Positions 50,123 to 62,165 of a stretch of DNA of 64,000 bases are shown here, piece by piece (the first letter of the stretch is position 1; each line of letters begins with the position of its first letter). The stretch spans positions 1,972,501 through 2,036,500 of the forward strand of contig NZ_JAOQNG010000001.1 of NCBI RefSeq assembly GCF_025961225.1, in the 5' to 3' direction. The notes under the pieces are model-generated. The model had not been told where the DNA came from, did not search any database, and worked only from the letters and a program-made list of their open reading frames with translations. Source of the stretch: Azospirillum canadense (lineage in GTDB: Bacteria > Pseudomonadota > Alphaproteobacteria > Azospirillales > Azospirillaceae). A program made the position numbers and the translations under genes.

Positions 50123-51166
50123 CTATTCCGCCGCCGCTTCCTTCGGCGCCTCACCCGCGCCCTGCCCCGCCGGACCGGCCACCGCCACGCGCGCTGCCTC
50201 GGCCTTCGCCTGGGCGATCTGCTCCAGCCGGGCGCGGTAGCCGGCGACGGCGGTCGCCACCTCCGCGGTCATCGCCTCCAAAGGCCGGCCGCGGTCGACG
50301 CCCTGCATCAGTTCGCGGGCGAGGCTGCGGGCGCGTTCCAGCTCTTCCGCCGCGACGGCGCCCGATTCGGCCTGGGCGCGCAGCCGCTCGGCCAGCAGCT
50401 TCAGCGACTTGGCCGTGGTCTCGACCGGTGCTGGCTCGTGGCTGTCGTCCAGGCGGCGCAGCAGGTCGTCGAGGAAGCCGGGCACGCGGGCCAGATGCTC
50501 CACAGCCATGCGCTCCGGCGGGCGGGCGGACAGGCCTGGCACGGCGAACTCGATCAGGAAGGACACCTGGACGCTGGCGCGCATCAGCTTCTGCTCGTTG
50601 ACGAAGCCGTTGGCCTCGGCCATCAGCTGGCGGGCGTTGAGGTGGGCCCAGCGGTTCGTCGCCTTCAGCCGCAGCGTGTTGGGGGCGTCGAGCAGCGGCA
50701 CCTGGGCGCCGTCGCGCGGCGACTTGCGGCGGTCGGGGCCGGTGTAGTCGGCGGTCACCACGAACTTCTTGCGGTTCTCGATCAGCGTCGCCAGCCGGTC
50801 CTGCACCTGCTTGGGCGACACGGGCTTGACCAGCAGGTCGTCGGCCCCGGCGTTGGTGACGCGCGTCAGCAGCAGCGGGGTCGGCTGCCATGTGGTGGCG
50901 ACGATGCAGGCGTAGGGGTTGCGGGTGTCGGGCTCGTTGCGCAGGTTGCGGACCAGCCGCAGGGCTTCGGCCTCCTCCCCGTCGGCGTCCAGCAGGATCA
51001 GGTCCGGCGTCGCCTCGGCCAACGCGCGGGCCGCGTCGCGCGCCGAGTTGTAGGTCTCCGCCCGCTTCAGCCCCAGGCGTGACAGAACCTCGCGCAGGAC
51101 GCGCAGGGTGTTGTGCTGGGTGTCGATGATCGCGGCGTCGACCAGGGAGAAGTCGTAGTCGGGCAT
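50123..51166 (-). CDS. Response-regulator receiver protein with helical C-terminal domain
   Basis: A 347-residue protein. Residues 8-about 128 form a CheY-like receiver with the phosphorylatable Asp in LILLDADG and the switch Lys in LLVKPVS. A linker FVVTADYTGPDRR, common in alphaproteobacterial receivers of this kind, leads to a long helical region (about 165-330) without DNA-binding or enzymatic signature, ending in an Ala/Gly-rich tail. The partner kinase is unknown. It sits between glgX and malQ on the same strand, 73 bases downstream of glgX, which might link glucan metabolism to signalling, or be chance. Confidence 0.82.
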   Translation of the reverse strand: MPDYDFSLVDAAIIDTQHNTLRVLREVLSRLGLKRAETYNSARDAARALAEATPDLILLDADGEEAEALRLVRNLRNEPDTRNPYACIVATTWQPTPLLLTRVTNAGADDLLVKPVSPKQVQDRLATLIENRKKFVVTADYTGPDRRKSPRDGAQVPLLDAPNTLRLKATNRWAHLNARQLMAEANGFVNEQKLMRASVQVSFLIEFAVPGLSARPPERMAVEHLARVPGFLDDLLRRLDDSHEPAPVETTAKSLKLLAERLRAQAESGAVAAEELERARSLARELMQGVDRGRPLEAMTAEVATAVAGYRARLEQIAQAKAEAARVAVAGPAGQGAGEAPKEAAAE

Positions 51167-51239
51167 GGACGGATCCGGGGGAACAGGCGCACCGGGCCCG
51201 ACCCTAGCACAAGCTGGAAGCGTTGCCGATTGACCAGTG

Positions 51240-53402
<2,163 letters not shown>

Positions 53403-53547
53403 CAGGGGAGGCTCCCCACGGGCACGATCATCGGACGCGCTGTTCAAGCGGGTGGATTGGGCAGGACGTGGCCTAGCCGAAAGGCCATGCCGCAAGGTGC
53501 AATAAACGGGAGGCGGACGGTAGGCGTCAAGGAAAGAGCAGCGGAAT

Positions 53548-53676
53548 CCCCTCTCCCCTCTGGGGAGAGGGTTAGGGTGAGGGGGCGGCCGCAGGCCGAC
53601 AACCCAGGCTCATTGCAGCGCTTGTCCGCCCTTCGGGCGCCCCCTCATCCTAACCTTCTCCCCGGAGGGGAGAAGG
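53548..53676. repeat. Dispersed hairpin repeat, family A copy 3 (between glgB and glgX)
   Basis: The compact 130-base form without insertion: CCCCTCTCCCCTC/GGGGAGAGG, GAGGGGGCGGCCGCAGGCCG, CTCATTGCAGCGC, GCCCTTCGGGCGCCCCCTC and CTTCTCCCCGGAGGGGAGAAG hairpins. It best shows the ancestral layout for comparison with 24717 and 42743. Confidence 0.85.
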
Positions 53677-53701
53677 AACAGGTGGAAGGAAGCGGCGGCC
53701 C

Positions 53702-55951
53702 CTACCCCGCCTTCCGCTCCAACACCACGGTGCCCAGGGGCGGCAGGGTCACGTTGATGGAGTGCGGGCGGCCGTGCCAGGCGGTTTCCTCGGACTCGAT
53801 GCCGTCGGGGTTGCCCACCCCGCTACCGCCATACTCCGTCGCGTCGGTGTTCACCACCTCCTCATACCGCCCCGGCAGCGCGACACCCACACGGTAGCCG
53901 TGCCGCGGGATCGGCGTGAAGTTGCACACCACGACCACTTGGTGCTCGGGGTCGTCGGTCTCCTTGCGCAGGAAGGCCAGCACGGAGTTGTCGCTGTCGT
54001 TGGCCTCGATCCATTCGAAGCCGGCCGGGTCGCAATCGGTCTGGTGCAGTGGCTTCAGGTCGCGGTACATGCGGTTCAGGTCGCGCACAAGGCTTTGCAG
54101 CCCCAAATGCAGCGGCTCCTCCAGCAGGTGCCAGTCGAGGCTGCGGGCCTCGCTCCACTCCCGCCACTGGCCGAACTCGCCGCCCATGAACAGCAGCTTC
54201 TTGCCGGGATGGGCGAACATGAAGCCGTAATAGGCGCGCAGGTTGGCGAACTTCTGCCAGTCGTCGCCCGGCATCTTGTTGATCAGCGAGCCCTTGCCGT
54301 GCACCACCTCGTCGTGGCTGAGCGGCAGGACGAAGTTTTCCGAGAACTGGTAGATCAGGCCGAAGGTCAGCTGGTGGTGATGGTAACGGCGGTGGATGGG
54401 ATCCTTCGCCATATACTCCAGCGTGTCGTGCATCCAGCCCATGTTCCACTTGTAGCCGAAGCCCAACCCGCCGAGATAGACGGGCCGCGACACGGCCGGC
54501 CAGGCGGTGGATTCCTCGGCCACCGTCATGATGCCCTGGTGGTGCCCGTAGGTCAGCTCGTTCATCCGCTTCAGGAAGGCGATGGACTCCAGGTTCTCGC
54601 GCCCGCCGAACTGGTTGGGGATCCACTCCCCGGCCTTGCGGCTGTAGTCGAGGTAGAGCATGGAAGCCACGGCGTCGACGCGCAGCCCGTCCAGCCGGTA
54701 CTGGTCCAGCCAGAACAGCGCGTTGCCCAGCAGGAAGTTCTGCACCTCCGTCCGGCCGAAATTGTAGATCAGCGTGTTCCAGTCCTGGTGGTAGCCCTGG
54801 CGCGGATCGGCGTGCTCGTACAGGTGCGTGCCGTCGAACCAGCCCAGCCCGTGCGGATCCGTCGGGAAATGGCCGGGCACCCAGTCCAGCAGCAGCCCGA
54901 TGCCCGCCGCGTGGCAGGCGTCCACGAAATACTTGAAGTCCTCCGGCGTGCCGTGGCGGCTGGTCGGGGCGTAGAGCCCGATCGGCTGGTAGCCCCAGGA
55001 TCCGTCGAAGGGATGCTCCGTGATCGGCAGCATCTCGATGTGAGTGAAGCCTAGGTCCTTCACGTAGGGGACCAGCCGGTCGGCCAGCTCCCGGTAGGTC
55101 AAGAAGCGATCGCCTTCCTCCGGCACCCGCGCCCAGGATCCCAGATGGACCTCGTAGATGGAGATCGGCGCCGTCCGCTCCGCGCAATGGCTGCGGGCCT
55201 GCTGCCAGCTCTGGTCCTGCCAGCCGTATTTGGGCAGGCCATGCACGACCGACGCGGTCTGCGGCCGCATCTCCGCCTGGAAGGCGTAGGGGTCGGACTT
55301 CAGCGGCAGCAGGTCACCGCCGGCCCCCTTGATCTCGAACTTGTAGCGCTGGCCGGCGGTGGCGCCGGGAACGAAGATCTCCCACACGCCCGCTTCCGTG
55401 CGCTTGCGCATCGGCAAGCGGCGGCCGTCCCAGTCGCAGAAGTCGCCAACCACGCTGACACGCCGCGCGTTGGGCGCCCACAGCGCGAAGGCCACGCCCG
55501 CGACCCCGTCGATCTCCCGCGGGTGCGCGCCCAGCCGCTCGTAGCTCTTCAGGTGCGTGCCCTCGGCCAGCAGGTGGATGTCCAGCTCGCCCAGCACATT
55601 GCCAAAGCGGAAGGCGTCCTCGAACTCCTGGGTGGCCAGCGGGAACTGCACGCGCAGGCGGTAGCGGAAGCGTTGCGTCCGCTCCGGCATGGTCGCCAGG
55701 AAGAAGCCCTCGTCGTGGACCCGGTCGGCCTCGGCGACGGGATCGCCGCTGGCGCTGTCGATCACCCAGACGCGCTCGGCGCCGGGGATGAAGGCCCGCA
55801 CCTCCACCGGCCGGCCGTCCCCGTCCTGGTGCATGCCCAGGATCGCGAACGGATCGCCATGGTCGGCGCGGACGATCGCCTCGATGCCGCCGCGCAACGG
55901 CGACGCCTTCTGCGTTTCAGGCCGGATTCCCGTGCGGATGTCGTTCGGCAT
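53702..55951 (-). CDS. glgB: 1,4-alpha-glucan branching enzyme GlgB
   Basis: A 749-residue GH13 enzyme that introduces alpha-1,6 branches into glycogen. It has two N-terminal beta domains (CBM48 at about 125-225), then the barrel with Asp in [19 protein letters not shown], Glu in [10 protein letters not shown] and Asp in [12 protein letters not shown], and the C-terminal beta domain. Full length for the long (E. coli-type) form. It is second in the minus-strand glucan block after treS-mak, with a family B repeat in between. No glgA, glgC or glgP in the window. Confidence 0.96.
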   Translation of the reverse strand: MPNDIRTGIRPETQKASPLRGGIEAIVRADHGDPFAILGMHQDGDGRPVEVRAFIPGAERVWVIDSASGDPVAEADRVHDEGFFLATMPERTQRFRYRLRVQFPLATQEFEDAFRFGNVLGELDIHLLAEGTHLKSYERLGAHPREIDGVAGVAFALWAPNARRVSVVGDFCDWDGRRLPMRKRTEAGVWEIFVPGATAGQRYKFEIKGAGGDLLPLKSDPYAFQAEMRPQTASVVHGLPKYGWQDQSWQQARSHCAERTAPISIYEVHLGSWARVPEEGDRFLTYRELADRLVPYVKDLGFTHIEMLPITEHPFDGSWGYQPIGLYAPTSRHGTPEDFKYFVDACHAAGIGLLLDWVPGHFPTDPHGLGWFDGTHLYEHADPRQGYHQDWNTLIYNFGRTEVQNFLLGNALFWLDQYRLDGLRVDAVASMLYLDYSRKAGEWIPNQFGGRENLESIAFLKRMNELTYGHHQGIMTVAEESTAWPAVSRPVYLGGLGFGYKWNMGWMHDTLEYMAKDPIHRRYHHHQLTFGLIYQFSENFVLPLSHDEVVHGKGSLINKMPGDDWQKFANLRAYYGFMFAHPGKKLLFMGGEFGQWREWSEARSLDWHLLEEPLHLGLQSLVRDLNRMYRDLKPLHQTDCDPAGFEWIEANDSDNSVLAFLRKETDDPEHQVVVVCNFTPIPRHGYRVGVALPGRYEEVVNTDATEYGGSGVGNPDGIESEETAWHGRPHSINVTLPPLGTVVLERKAG

Positions 55952-56035
55952 CGGTTGCCCTTCTTCCCCTGCCTTCGTTCTTGGGGTGTGAACATAACGC
56001 CACGCCGTTTGTCACACCAGCGACCACACCCTCGC

Positions 56036-56173
56036 ACGCCTCCGGCGGGAGAGGGAGGGACCCACGCCCCAAGGGCGTGGGAGGGTGAGGGCTTGGTTTC
56101 TCGGGAAAACCTTGCCCTCACCCTCCCGCCTTCAGCGGGCCCCTCCCTCTCCCATCGGGGATGGAAGAGGGAG
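56036..56173. repeat. Dispersed hairpin repeat, family B copy 2 (between treS-mak and glgB)
   Basis: About 138 bases; its reverse complement matches 17102-17242, including the arms GGGAGGGTGAGGGC/GCCCTCACCCTCCC and a centre like CTTGGTTTCTCGGGAAAACC. Relative to transcription both copies are in the same orientation, directly after the first gene of an operon; this copy begins two bases past the treS-mak stop. Confidence 0.85.
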
Positions 56174-56174
56174 T

Positions 56175-59100
56175 TCACACCGTCCCGTCGAGCAGGCCCA
56201 GCACGCCCTTGACCGGGATGCCGATCCAGCTCGGGCGATGCGCGGCCTCGTAGGCGATCTCGTAGAGCGCCTTTTCCATCAGGAACAGGGCCAGCAGGCG
56301 CCGGCTCGCCGCTTCGTCCGCGGGCCAACTCGGGCAGCCGCCGATGGAGGCGCGGTAGGCGTCCAGGAAAGCCTGGGTGCTGCGCCGCTCCCAATCCTGT
56401 GCTGCTTCCAGCGCGGCGCCGGTGCCCTCCAGCGCGGCCGCCTCGTCGATGCGGAACAGCGCCGCCCAGGCCGCATAGTTGAAGGAGCGCAGCATGCCCG
56501 CCACGTCGCGCAAGGGGCTGTGCTTGGCCCGGCGCTCCTCCAGCGACTTCGCCGGCTCGCCCTCGAAGTCGATGATGTACCAGTCGTTCTGGGCGCGCAG
56601 CACCTGACCCAGGTGATAGTCGCCGTGGATGCGCGTCTTCAGCCCCTGCGGCGGCGTGTCGGCCAGCTCGGTCAGCCGGTCCATCACCTCGGCGCGGCGG
56701 GCGAGCAGCCCCTCCGCCTGCTCCCGCACCGCCGGGGTGAGGCGGTCGAGCGCGCCGGGCAGCGCCGCGAAGGCGGCGTCGGCTTGGCGACGGGCGGCGT
56801 CGGCCCAGCCCTTGAGGTCGGCGGCGGTGATCGGCTCCGGATCGAAGGCCGGGTCGCCGGTGCCCTGCGCCAGCGCGCAGTGCAGTTCGGCGGTGCGCTG
56901 GCCCAGCGTCGCCGTCATGGCGAGGTGGATGCCGAAGGGCTCCCCGGTCGTCGACTCATCGCCGGCGTGGGAGACGCCCAGGCGGATGTCGTCCAAGTCG
57001 CGCACCAGCGAGTCGACCGTGCTGCTCCAGCCATCGCCCTGGTTGCGGACGAAGCCCTGCACGACGACCAGCGCCGTCGGCGTCCCGTTCTCCGCCACAT
57101 GCTCCACGGAGCCCAGCAGCGGCGGGGTGTTGGGATACCGGGCCACCTCGGTCAGGAAACGCCCCATCTCCAGCTCCGGGTGCGAACCGGGTGTCAGCCG
57201 GCGGAACACCTTCAGCACCGCCTGGCTGTCCACCAGGACGGAGCTGTTGCTCTGCTCCACGCCCAGGCGCCGGATCTCCGCATCCTCGCCCAGCGTCAGC
57301 TCGGCCATACGCGCCGTCGGCGTGAAGCGCAGCGTGCCGGAGGAGGCCGGAAGCTCCCGCCCCTCGCGCAACGCGTCCAGCAGGCTGCGCGTGAAGGCGT
57401 CGGTCTGCACGGCGTCGACGATGGCGCCGGTCCGCGGCCCGCGCCGCGCCTTGGCGAGCGTGTAGGGCAGCAGCGGCCAGCCGGCGTTGCCGGCGTTCTC
57501 CTCCCAACTCATGGCGAGCGGCAGCAGGTAGGACTGCCGGCCCCCGCCGGCGAGATCCACGTCGGCCCAGGACAGCATGAAGCCGTCGCCCGGTCCGGGC
57601 AGCCGGGCAAACATGGGGACCTGCGCCCGCTCGATGCGGCGGTCCTTGGCGGCGAACCAGCGCTGCTGCGGCAGGAAGGCTTGCAGGATGTCGCGCGCCA
57701 GTTCCTCCCGCGCCTGCCCGCTGATCAGGCTGTGCCAGCCGTCGCGCACCACCACGGTCAGCAGGTCGGGCACCGGTTCCGGCGTCGTCTCGTGCCAGGA
57801 CGGCAGCTGCGCCTCGGCGGCCAGCGCGAACCAGTAGAAGCCGTAGGCCGGGATGGTCAGCAGGTACGGCAGGTCGCCGACCGGCGGGAAGACCGTGCGA
57901 CCCAGCAGCTCCACCGGCACGCGGCCGCGGAACTGTTTCAGGTCAAGCTCCACCGCCTGGGCGGAGCGCGACAGGTTGGCGACGCAGAGGACGATCTCCT
58001 CCCCCTCCTCCGTGGAGTGGCAGCGCAGGTAGGCCAGAACCTTGCGGTTGCCCGGGTAGAGCAGGCGGAAGCTGCCGCGGCCGAAGGCCTTGTGCTGCTG
58101 GCGCACGGTGATCAGCCGCTTCATCCAGTTCAACAGGGACGACGGGCTGCGCTGCTGCGCCTCCACGTTGATCGCCTGGAAGCCGTAGATCGGGTCCTGG
58201 ATCGCCGGCAGGAACAGCCGCGCCGGATCGGCGCGGGAAAAGCCGCCGTTGCGGTCGGGCGACCACTGCATCGGCGTGCGCACGCCGTCACGGTCGCCGA
58301 GATAGATGTTGTCGCCCATGCCGATCTCGTCGCCGTAATACAGCACCGGCGTGCCGGGCATCGACATCAAGAGGCTCTTCAGCAGCTCGATCTTGCGGCG
58401 GTCGTTTTGCAACAGCGGGGCGAGACGCCGGCGGATGCCCAGGTTGATGCGCATGCGCCGGTCGGCGGCGTAGAAGTCCCAGAGATAGTCCCGCTCCTTG
58501 TCGGTCACCATCTCCAGCGTCAGCTCGTCGTGGTTGCGCAGGAAGACCGCCCACTGGCACAGATCCGGGATGTCCGGCGTCTGGCGCATGATGTCGGCGA
58601 TGGGGTGCCGGTCCTCCATGGCAACCGCCATGTAGATGCGCGGCATCAGCGGGAAGTGGAACGCCATGTGGCATTCGTCCCCGCCCTTTTCCGGATCGCC
58701 GAAATAGGGCAGCACGTCTTCCGGCCACTGGTTGGCTTCGGCCAGCAGCATGCGGTCGTTGTAGCCCTTGTCGATCTCCGTCCGGATGGCTTTCAGCACC
58801 TCGTGCGTCTCGGGCAGGTTCTCGTTGTTGGTGCCCTCGCGCTCCTTCAGGTAGGGCACGGCGTCGAGCCGCAGCCCGTCCACCCCCATGTCCAGCCAGA
58901 AGCGCATGACGTTCAGCACTTCCTGAAGGACCTTCGGATTGTCGAAGTTCAGGTCCGGCTGGTGCGCGTAGAAGCGGTGCCAGAAATAGGCCTGCGCCTC
59001 CGGATCCCAGGTCCAGTTGGACTTCTCCGTATCGCAGAAGATGATGCGCGTGCCCTGGTACTTCTGGTCGGTGTCGGACCAGACGTAGAAATTGCGGTGG

Positions 59101-59498
59101 TTCGACCCCGGCTTGGCCTGCCGGGCGCGCTGGAACCACGGGTGCTGGTCGGACGTGTGGTTGATGACCAGCTCGGTGATGACCCGCAGGCCGCGGTCGT
59201 GGCATTCGCGCAGGAACCGCTTGAAGTCCTGCAAATTGCCATAGGACGGGTTGACCGCCTTGTAGTCGGCGATGTCGTACCCGTCGTCGCGCAGCGGCGA
59301 GGGGTAGAAGGGCAGCAGCCAGAGCGTCGTGACGCCCAGGTCCTGGATGTAGTCCAGCTTCTGCGTCAGTCCGGCGAAATCGCCGATGCCGTCGTTATCG
59401 GCGTCGAAATACGCCTTAACGTGCAGCTGGTAGATGATCGCGTCCTTGTACCAGAGCGAATCCGAGCGATCGATCCGTCCGTTGTCCAAGCTCTTCAT
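56175..59498 (-). CDS. treS: Trehalose synthase / maltokinase fusion (TreS-Mak)
   Basis: An 1107-residue bifunctional protein. Residues 1-about 550 are GH13 trehalose synthase, interconverting maltose and trehalose, with Asp in DGLRLDAVPYL, Glu in LLAEANQWPED and Asp in LRNHDELTLEM. Residues about 570-1107 are a maltokinase (Mak/Pep2) with the kinase motifs RIHGDYHLGQVL and YIIDFEGEPAKSLEERR, making maltose-1-phosphate from maltose and ATP. That product is the donor for GlgE, which extends alpha-1,4-glucan; glgE is not in the window. First gene of the minus-strand glucan block. Confidence 0.95.
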   Translation of the reverse strand: MKSLDNGRIDRSDSLWYKDAIIYQLHVKAYFDADNDGIGDFAGLTQKLDYIQDLGVTTLWLLPFYPSPLRDDGYDIADYKAVNPSYGNLQDFKRFLRECHDRGLRVITELVINHTSDQHPWFQRARQAKPGSNHRNFYVWSDTDQKYQGTRIIFCDTEKSNWTWDPEAQAYFWHRFYAHQPDLNFDNPKVLQEVLNVMRFWLDMGVDGLRLDAVPYLKEREGTNNENLPETHEVLKAIRTEIDKGYNDRMLLAEANQWPEDVLPYFGDPEKGGDECHMAFHFPLMPRIYMAVAMEDRHPIADIMRQTPDIPDLCQWAVFLRNHDELTLEMVTDKERDYLWDFYAADRRMRINLGIRRRLAPLLQNDRRKIELLKSLLMSMPGTPVLYYGDEIGMGDNIYLGDRDGVRTPMQWSPDRNGGFSRADPARLFLPAIQDPIYGFQAINVEAQQRSPSSLLNWMKRLITVRQQHKAFGRGSFRLLYPGNRKVLAYLRCHSTEEGEEIVLCVANLSRSAQAVELDLKQFRGRVPVELLGRTVFPPVGDLPYLLTIPAYGFYWFALAAEAQLPSWHETTPEPVPDLLTVVVRDGWHSLISGQAREELARDILQAFLPQQRWFAAKDRRIERAQVPMFARLPGPGDGFMLSWADVDLAGGGRQSYLLPLAMSWEENAGNAGWPLLPYTLAKARRGPRTGAIVDAVQTDAFTRSLLDALREGRELPASSGTLRFTPTARMAELTLGEDAEIRRLGVEQSNSSVLVDSQAVLKVFRRLTPGSHPELEMGRFLTEVARYPNTPPLLGSVEHVAENGTPTALVVVQGFVRNQGDGWSSTVDSLVRDLDDIRLGVSHAGDESTTGEPFGIHLAMTATLGQRTAELHCALAQGTGDPAFDPEPITAADLKGWADAARRQADAAFAALPGALDRLTPAVREQAEGLLARRAEVMDRLTELADTPPQGLKTRIHGDYHLGQVLRAQNDWYIIDFEGEPAKSLEERRAKHSPLRDVAGMLRSFNYAAWAALFRIDEAAALEGTGAALEAAQDWERRSTQAFLDAYRASIGGCPSWPADEAASRRLLALFLMEKALYEIAYEAAHRPSWIGIPVKGVLGLLDGTV

Positions 59499-59644
59499 GC
59501 CGCTGCCGCCACTCCGGAATGGGAACCGGGAAGGGGGCGAATGCCCCCGTGCACCGACATAAACCGCTCAAGCGGGCGACCGTTCCGCCGCGAAGGCGAT
59601 GTACGTTGTCCAACCTGCGATTGGGTTGTGTGCGCGGCGGTCCG

Positions 59645-60073
59645 TTATCCCTTCGCCTTCCGGCCCGGCCTGGGCAGGGCGCGGTAGGCGTTCTGGTCCT
59701 CTTCGATGAAGTGGGCGATCAGCCGGTGCTCGACCCAGTTCGACAGCTCGTTGGGTGTGCAGAAGACGACGCCGAATTCGCCCTCCTGCCGCAAATCGGC
59801 CAGTTCCGCCGCGATGGCCCGGTGCACGGCGCGGTGCTGTTGGGTCGATTTGCTCTTCGCCGTGCCCCAGAAGCGCTCCTCGGCCAGGAAATGCTCCTGC
59901 GTGTATTTGACCAGCGCCGCGTAGGCGTTCTGGATGATGCGGTAGCCCTGGCCGGCGTTCACCGCGACGTGCAGAAGGTCCGACAGTTCCAAAAGCGTCC
60001 GGTGTTGGGAATCGATGAACTCGTTCCCGACGGTGTACTCATCCTTCCACGGGAATCGCGCAGACGTTTGCAT
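59645..60073 (-). CDS. Bacteriohemerythrin
   Basis: A 142-residue four-helix oxygen-binding protein with a di-iron site. The ligand pattern is recognisable: FIDSQHRTLLEL, HFLAEERF, HRAVHRAI and HRLIAHFIEED. Single-domain bacterial hemerythrins sense or store O2 or deliver it to oxidases in motile microaerophiles. It has a short Lys/Arg-rich tail. No fusion to a signalling domain. ATG 60073 is the natural start. Confidence 0.9.
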   Translation of the reverse strand: MQTSARFPWKDEYTVGNEFIDSQHRTLLELSDLLHVAVNAGQGYRIIQNAYAALVKYTQEHFLAEERFWGTAKSKSTQQHRAVHRAIAAELADLRQEGEFGVVFCTPNELSNWVEHRLIAHFIEEDQNAYRALPRPGRKAKG

Positions 60074-60238
60074 GCTGGCCTTGCTGTCGGGCGAACGGGC
60101 GGGCTGACCACAAAGGGCGCCCGGACGTTAGCACCCGCCAACCGTGAGACGGCATGGACAATTTGCCGCAAACGTCGACAAAAACCGGCGACTTCCGCGA
60201 CTTTCGACAGGCCGGCTTTCAGCGGGCCGCGACGTGGA

Positions 60239-60541
60239 TCACCCCGGCCCCACCCGCGTCCGCCGGATGGTGCGGACCTTCGGCCCGTACTGCCCCCGGC
60301 GTTGGGCGGCCAGCGTCAGCGCCTCGTGCGCGATCATGCGGCGGAAGTCGCGGTCGACGCGGGCGAACATGCCGAAGGCCGTCTTCACCGCGTCCGGCGT
60401 CGGGTTTGCGGTCGCCTCACGCAAGGCGTTGCGCAGCATGCGCAACTCCAGCACTCCCTTGACGCAGATGTGCTCGACCGCCTCGGCAAGAATGCCGATC
60501 GAGCACAGCGACGCCTCGTCGTCGAGCCGAACCTGCACCAT
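60239..60541 (-). CDS. Hypothetical 100-residue protein
   Basis: A small soluble protein, mostly helical, with two Cys in the first 30 residues (EASLCSIGILAEAVEHICVKG) and a basic C-terminus (RRGQYGPKVRTIRRTRVG). No family recognised. The frame continues upstream to a GTG at 60577; ATG 60541 is chosen only for convenience, as no clear ribosome site exists. It has coding-like composition, but the call is tentative. Confidence 0.5.
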   Translation of the reverse strand: MVQVRLDDEASLCSIGILAEAVEHICVKGVLELRMLRNALREATANPTPDAVKTAFGMFARVDRDFRRMIAHEALTLAAQRRGQYGPKVRTIRRTRVGPG

Positions 60542-60814
60542 GCACCTGAGCGACTGAGCAAACGGATAGGTCGGCACTTTTACCGTCGATTTGAGACAAA
60601 TCGCACGTTTTTGTCGAACAGCGTCCGTTTTCCCAATCAGGGTTGCACGGCTGCATCACCGGCACAACCCAACCTACGGATCCTGCACCACCGGTGCTTG
60701 ACCCGCCCCAACCCAAAAGGTTAAAATTCCTACATCAACGGCCGATCCGCGCCCAGCATCCGCGTCCATGAAACATCATCGAAAAAACGTTGCACAATGT
60801 TTCATTCGTCGGTT

Positions 60815-61297
60815 TCATTCGTCGGAATCCAGGTCCTTCACCATCAGGATCAGGTCCAGGGCCTGCTCGACCGGCTCCCCGTCCGGCGTCGTGAAGCGGA
60901 CGGTTTCCCGGAATGGGCGTTCGGCCCGCCAGCCGCGCCGCTGGTAGAAGCACCGGGCCGCGCTGTTGCCGCGCTCGACGCCCAATTCGGCGCGCCGGAC
61001 GCCGCGCTCGCGGAGCAGAAGTTCGGCGACGGCCATCAGGTGACCGCCGATGCCGGTTCCGTGCAGCGGGTGGAAGCTGCGCACCGCCCATAGGACGGCG
61101 ATCCTCTCTCCCCGCTTGGCCGCGAGGTCGATCCAGACCTGCCCGACCGGGAAGCCGCCGGTCACCCCCAGCAGCATCAGCCCGTCGCCCCGCTGCTGGG
61201 CCGCGAAGGCCTCCTGGATCACGGCGCGGTGCGGGCTGTAGAGCCCCATCCATTCGAGCGCGGGCAAGTCCGCCGCGGTGCAGAGGCGAATGGTCAT
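60815..61297 (-). CDS. GNAT-family N-acetyltransferase
   Basis: A 160-residue acetyltransferase with the acetyl-CoA loop HGTGIGGHLMAVAEL and the C-terminal strand-helix NSAARCFYQRRGWRAERPF. Starts MTIRLCTAADLPALEWMG, a classic GNAT opening. Substrate unknown. ATG 61297 is preferred for that reason; ATG 61354 is in frame and would overlap the upstream gene by eight bases, in keeping with the coupled cluster. The stop codon lies in a 13-bp tandem duplication (60799-60824). Confidence 0.85.
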   Translation of the reverse strand: MTIRLCTAADLPALEWMGLYSPHRAVIQEAFAAQQRGDGLMLLGVTGGFPVGQVWIDLAAKRGERIAVLWAVRSFHPLHGTGIGGHLMAVAELLLRERGVRRAELGVERGNSAARCFYQRRGWRAERPFRETVRFTTPDGEPVEQALDLILMVKDLDSDE

Positions 61298-61346
61298 GGG
61301 GACGCTCAAGGTCACCCGCCCAAACACCGGGCCGATTTCGGCGGGC

Positions 61347-62165
61347 TCATCCATCGGGCAAGGCGGGCTCCATCAGGCCGACGCGGCGGTACAGCTCCGG
61401 CCGGTGCCGCGTCCAGTTCTCGACCACGCACTCGGTCGCCGACCGGTCATAGTAGGTCCAGGGCAGCGCGTGCGCGTTCAACCCCACGAAATGCGCGCCA
61501 ACCCGCCCGAGTTCCGGAGTCTTCGGCCAAAAGGGCGAACAGATCGACACGTCCGCGGTGGACACCACATGGGCCGGCCGGTCGAGGTCGAGCGCCACGA
61601 CCTGGAGCCCCTGCTCGTCGAGCTCCGACGCGAGGGGGACGGGGTGCGCCTCCAGCACCGACCGCAACGCCGCACCGAGGTCATAGCCGGGCGGCAGGCC
61701 GCGGATGCCGGCGTTGCGCGGCTCCTCGCGGGTGAAGGCGGTGAAGGCGCCGTGGGCCAGCGTGACATCTCCGGCGATCAGGCAGCGCGGCTCCGCCTCC
61801 TCCAGCCAAGCGCGCATGGCCACGGGCAGGTCCCAGAGGATGCAGTCGTTGTCGAGCGACAGTTCGTAGCGGTCGGGGAACAGGCGCAGTGGGGCGAACT
61901 TCCAGGCCACCCCCTCCGCCATGTCGCCGCCAAGGTGGTTGTCGAGGAAGTCCGGCAGCCCACCCGCCGTTTGCCACGCCACGGCGTCCGGCACCGGGCC
62001 GGTGCGTGCGTGCGCGGCGTCCGGAGCCATGCCGTTCACGACCACCGCATAGCGTGCCTCCGGACCGAACAGTCCCCAGGCGCCCCAGATCGACAGCCGC
62101 AGCGCCTCGAACCCGCGCGGGCTGACGTCGCCGATGGTCCAGCGGACACCCAGCGGCCGGATCAT
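61347..62165 (-). CDS. Uncharacterised protein in a glycosyltransferase cluster
   Basis: A 272-residue soluble protein without a recognised family. The segment RYELSLDNDCILWDLPVAM has an acidic DxD-like pattern seen in nucleotide-sugar glycosyltransferases, and the C-terminal part (FVGLNAHALPWTYYD) is Trp/Tyr-rich. A glycosyltransferase-like fold is possible but not shown. Its ATG overlaps the stop of the FemAB-like gene (ATGA), so it belongs to the same translationally coupled operon. Confidence 0.75.
   Translation of the reverse strand: MIRPLGVRWTIGDVSPRGFEALRLSIWGAWGLFGPEARYAVVVNGMAPDAAHARTGPVPDAVAWQTAGGLPDFLDNHLGGDMAEGVAWKFAPLRLFPDRYELSLDNDCILWDLPVAMRAWLEEAEPRCLIAGDVTLAHGAFTAFTREEPRNAGIRGLPPGYDLGAALRSVLEAHPVPLASELDEQGLQVVALDLDRPAHVVSTADVSICSPFWPKTPELGRVGAHFVGLNAHALPWTYYDRSATECVVENWTRHRPELYRRVGLMEPALPDG

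Noticed and set aside
56085..59687. A 1200-codon open frame on the plus strand opposite treS-mak
   Set aside because: Antisense shadow of a well-supported enzyme; no motifs, no ribosome site.
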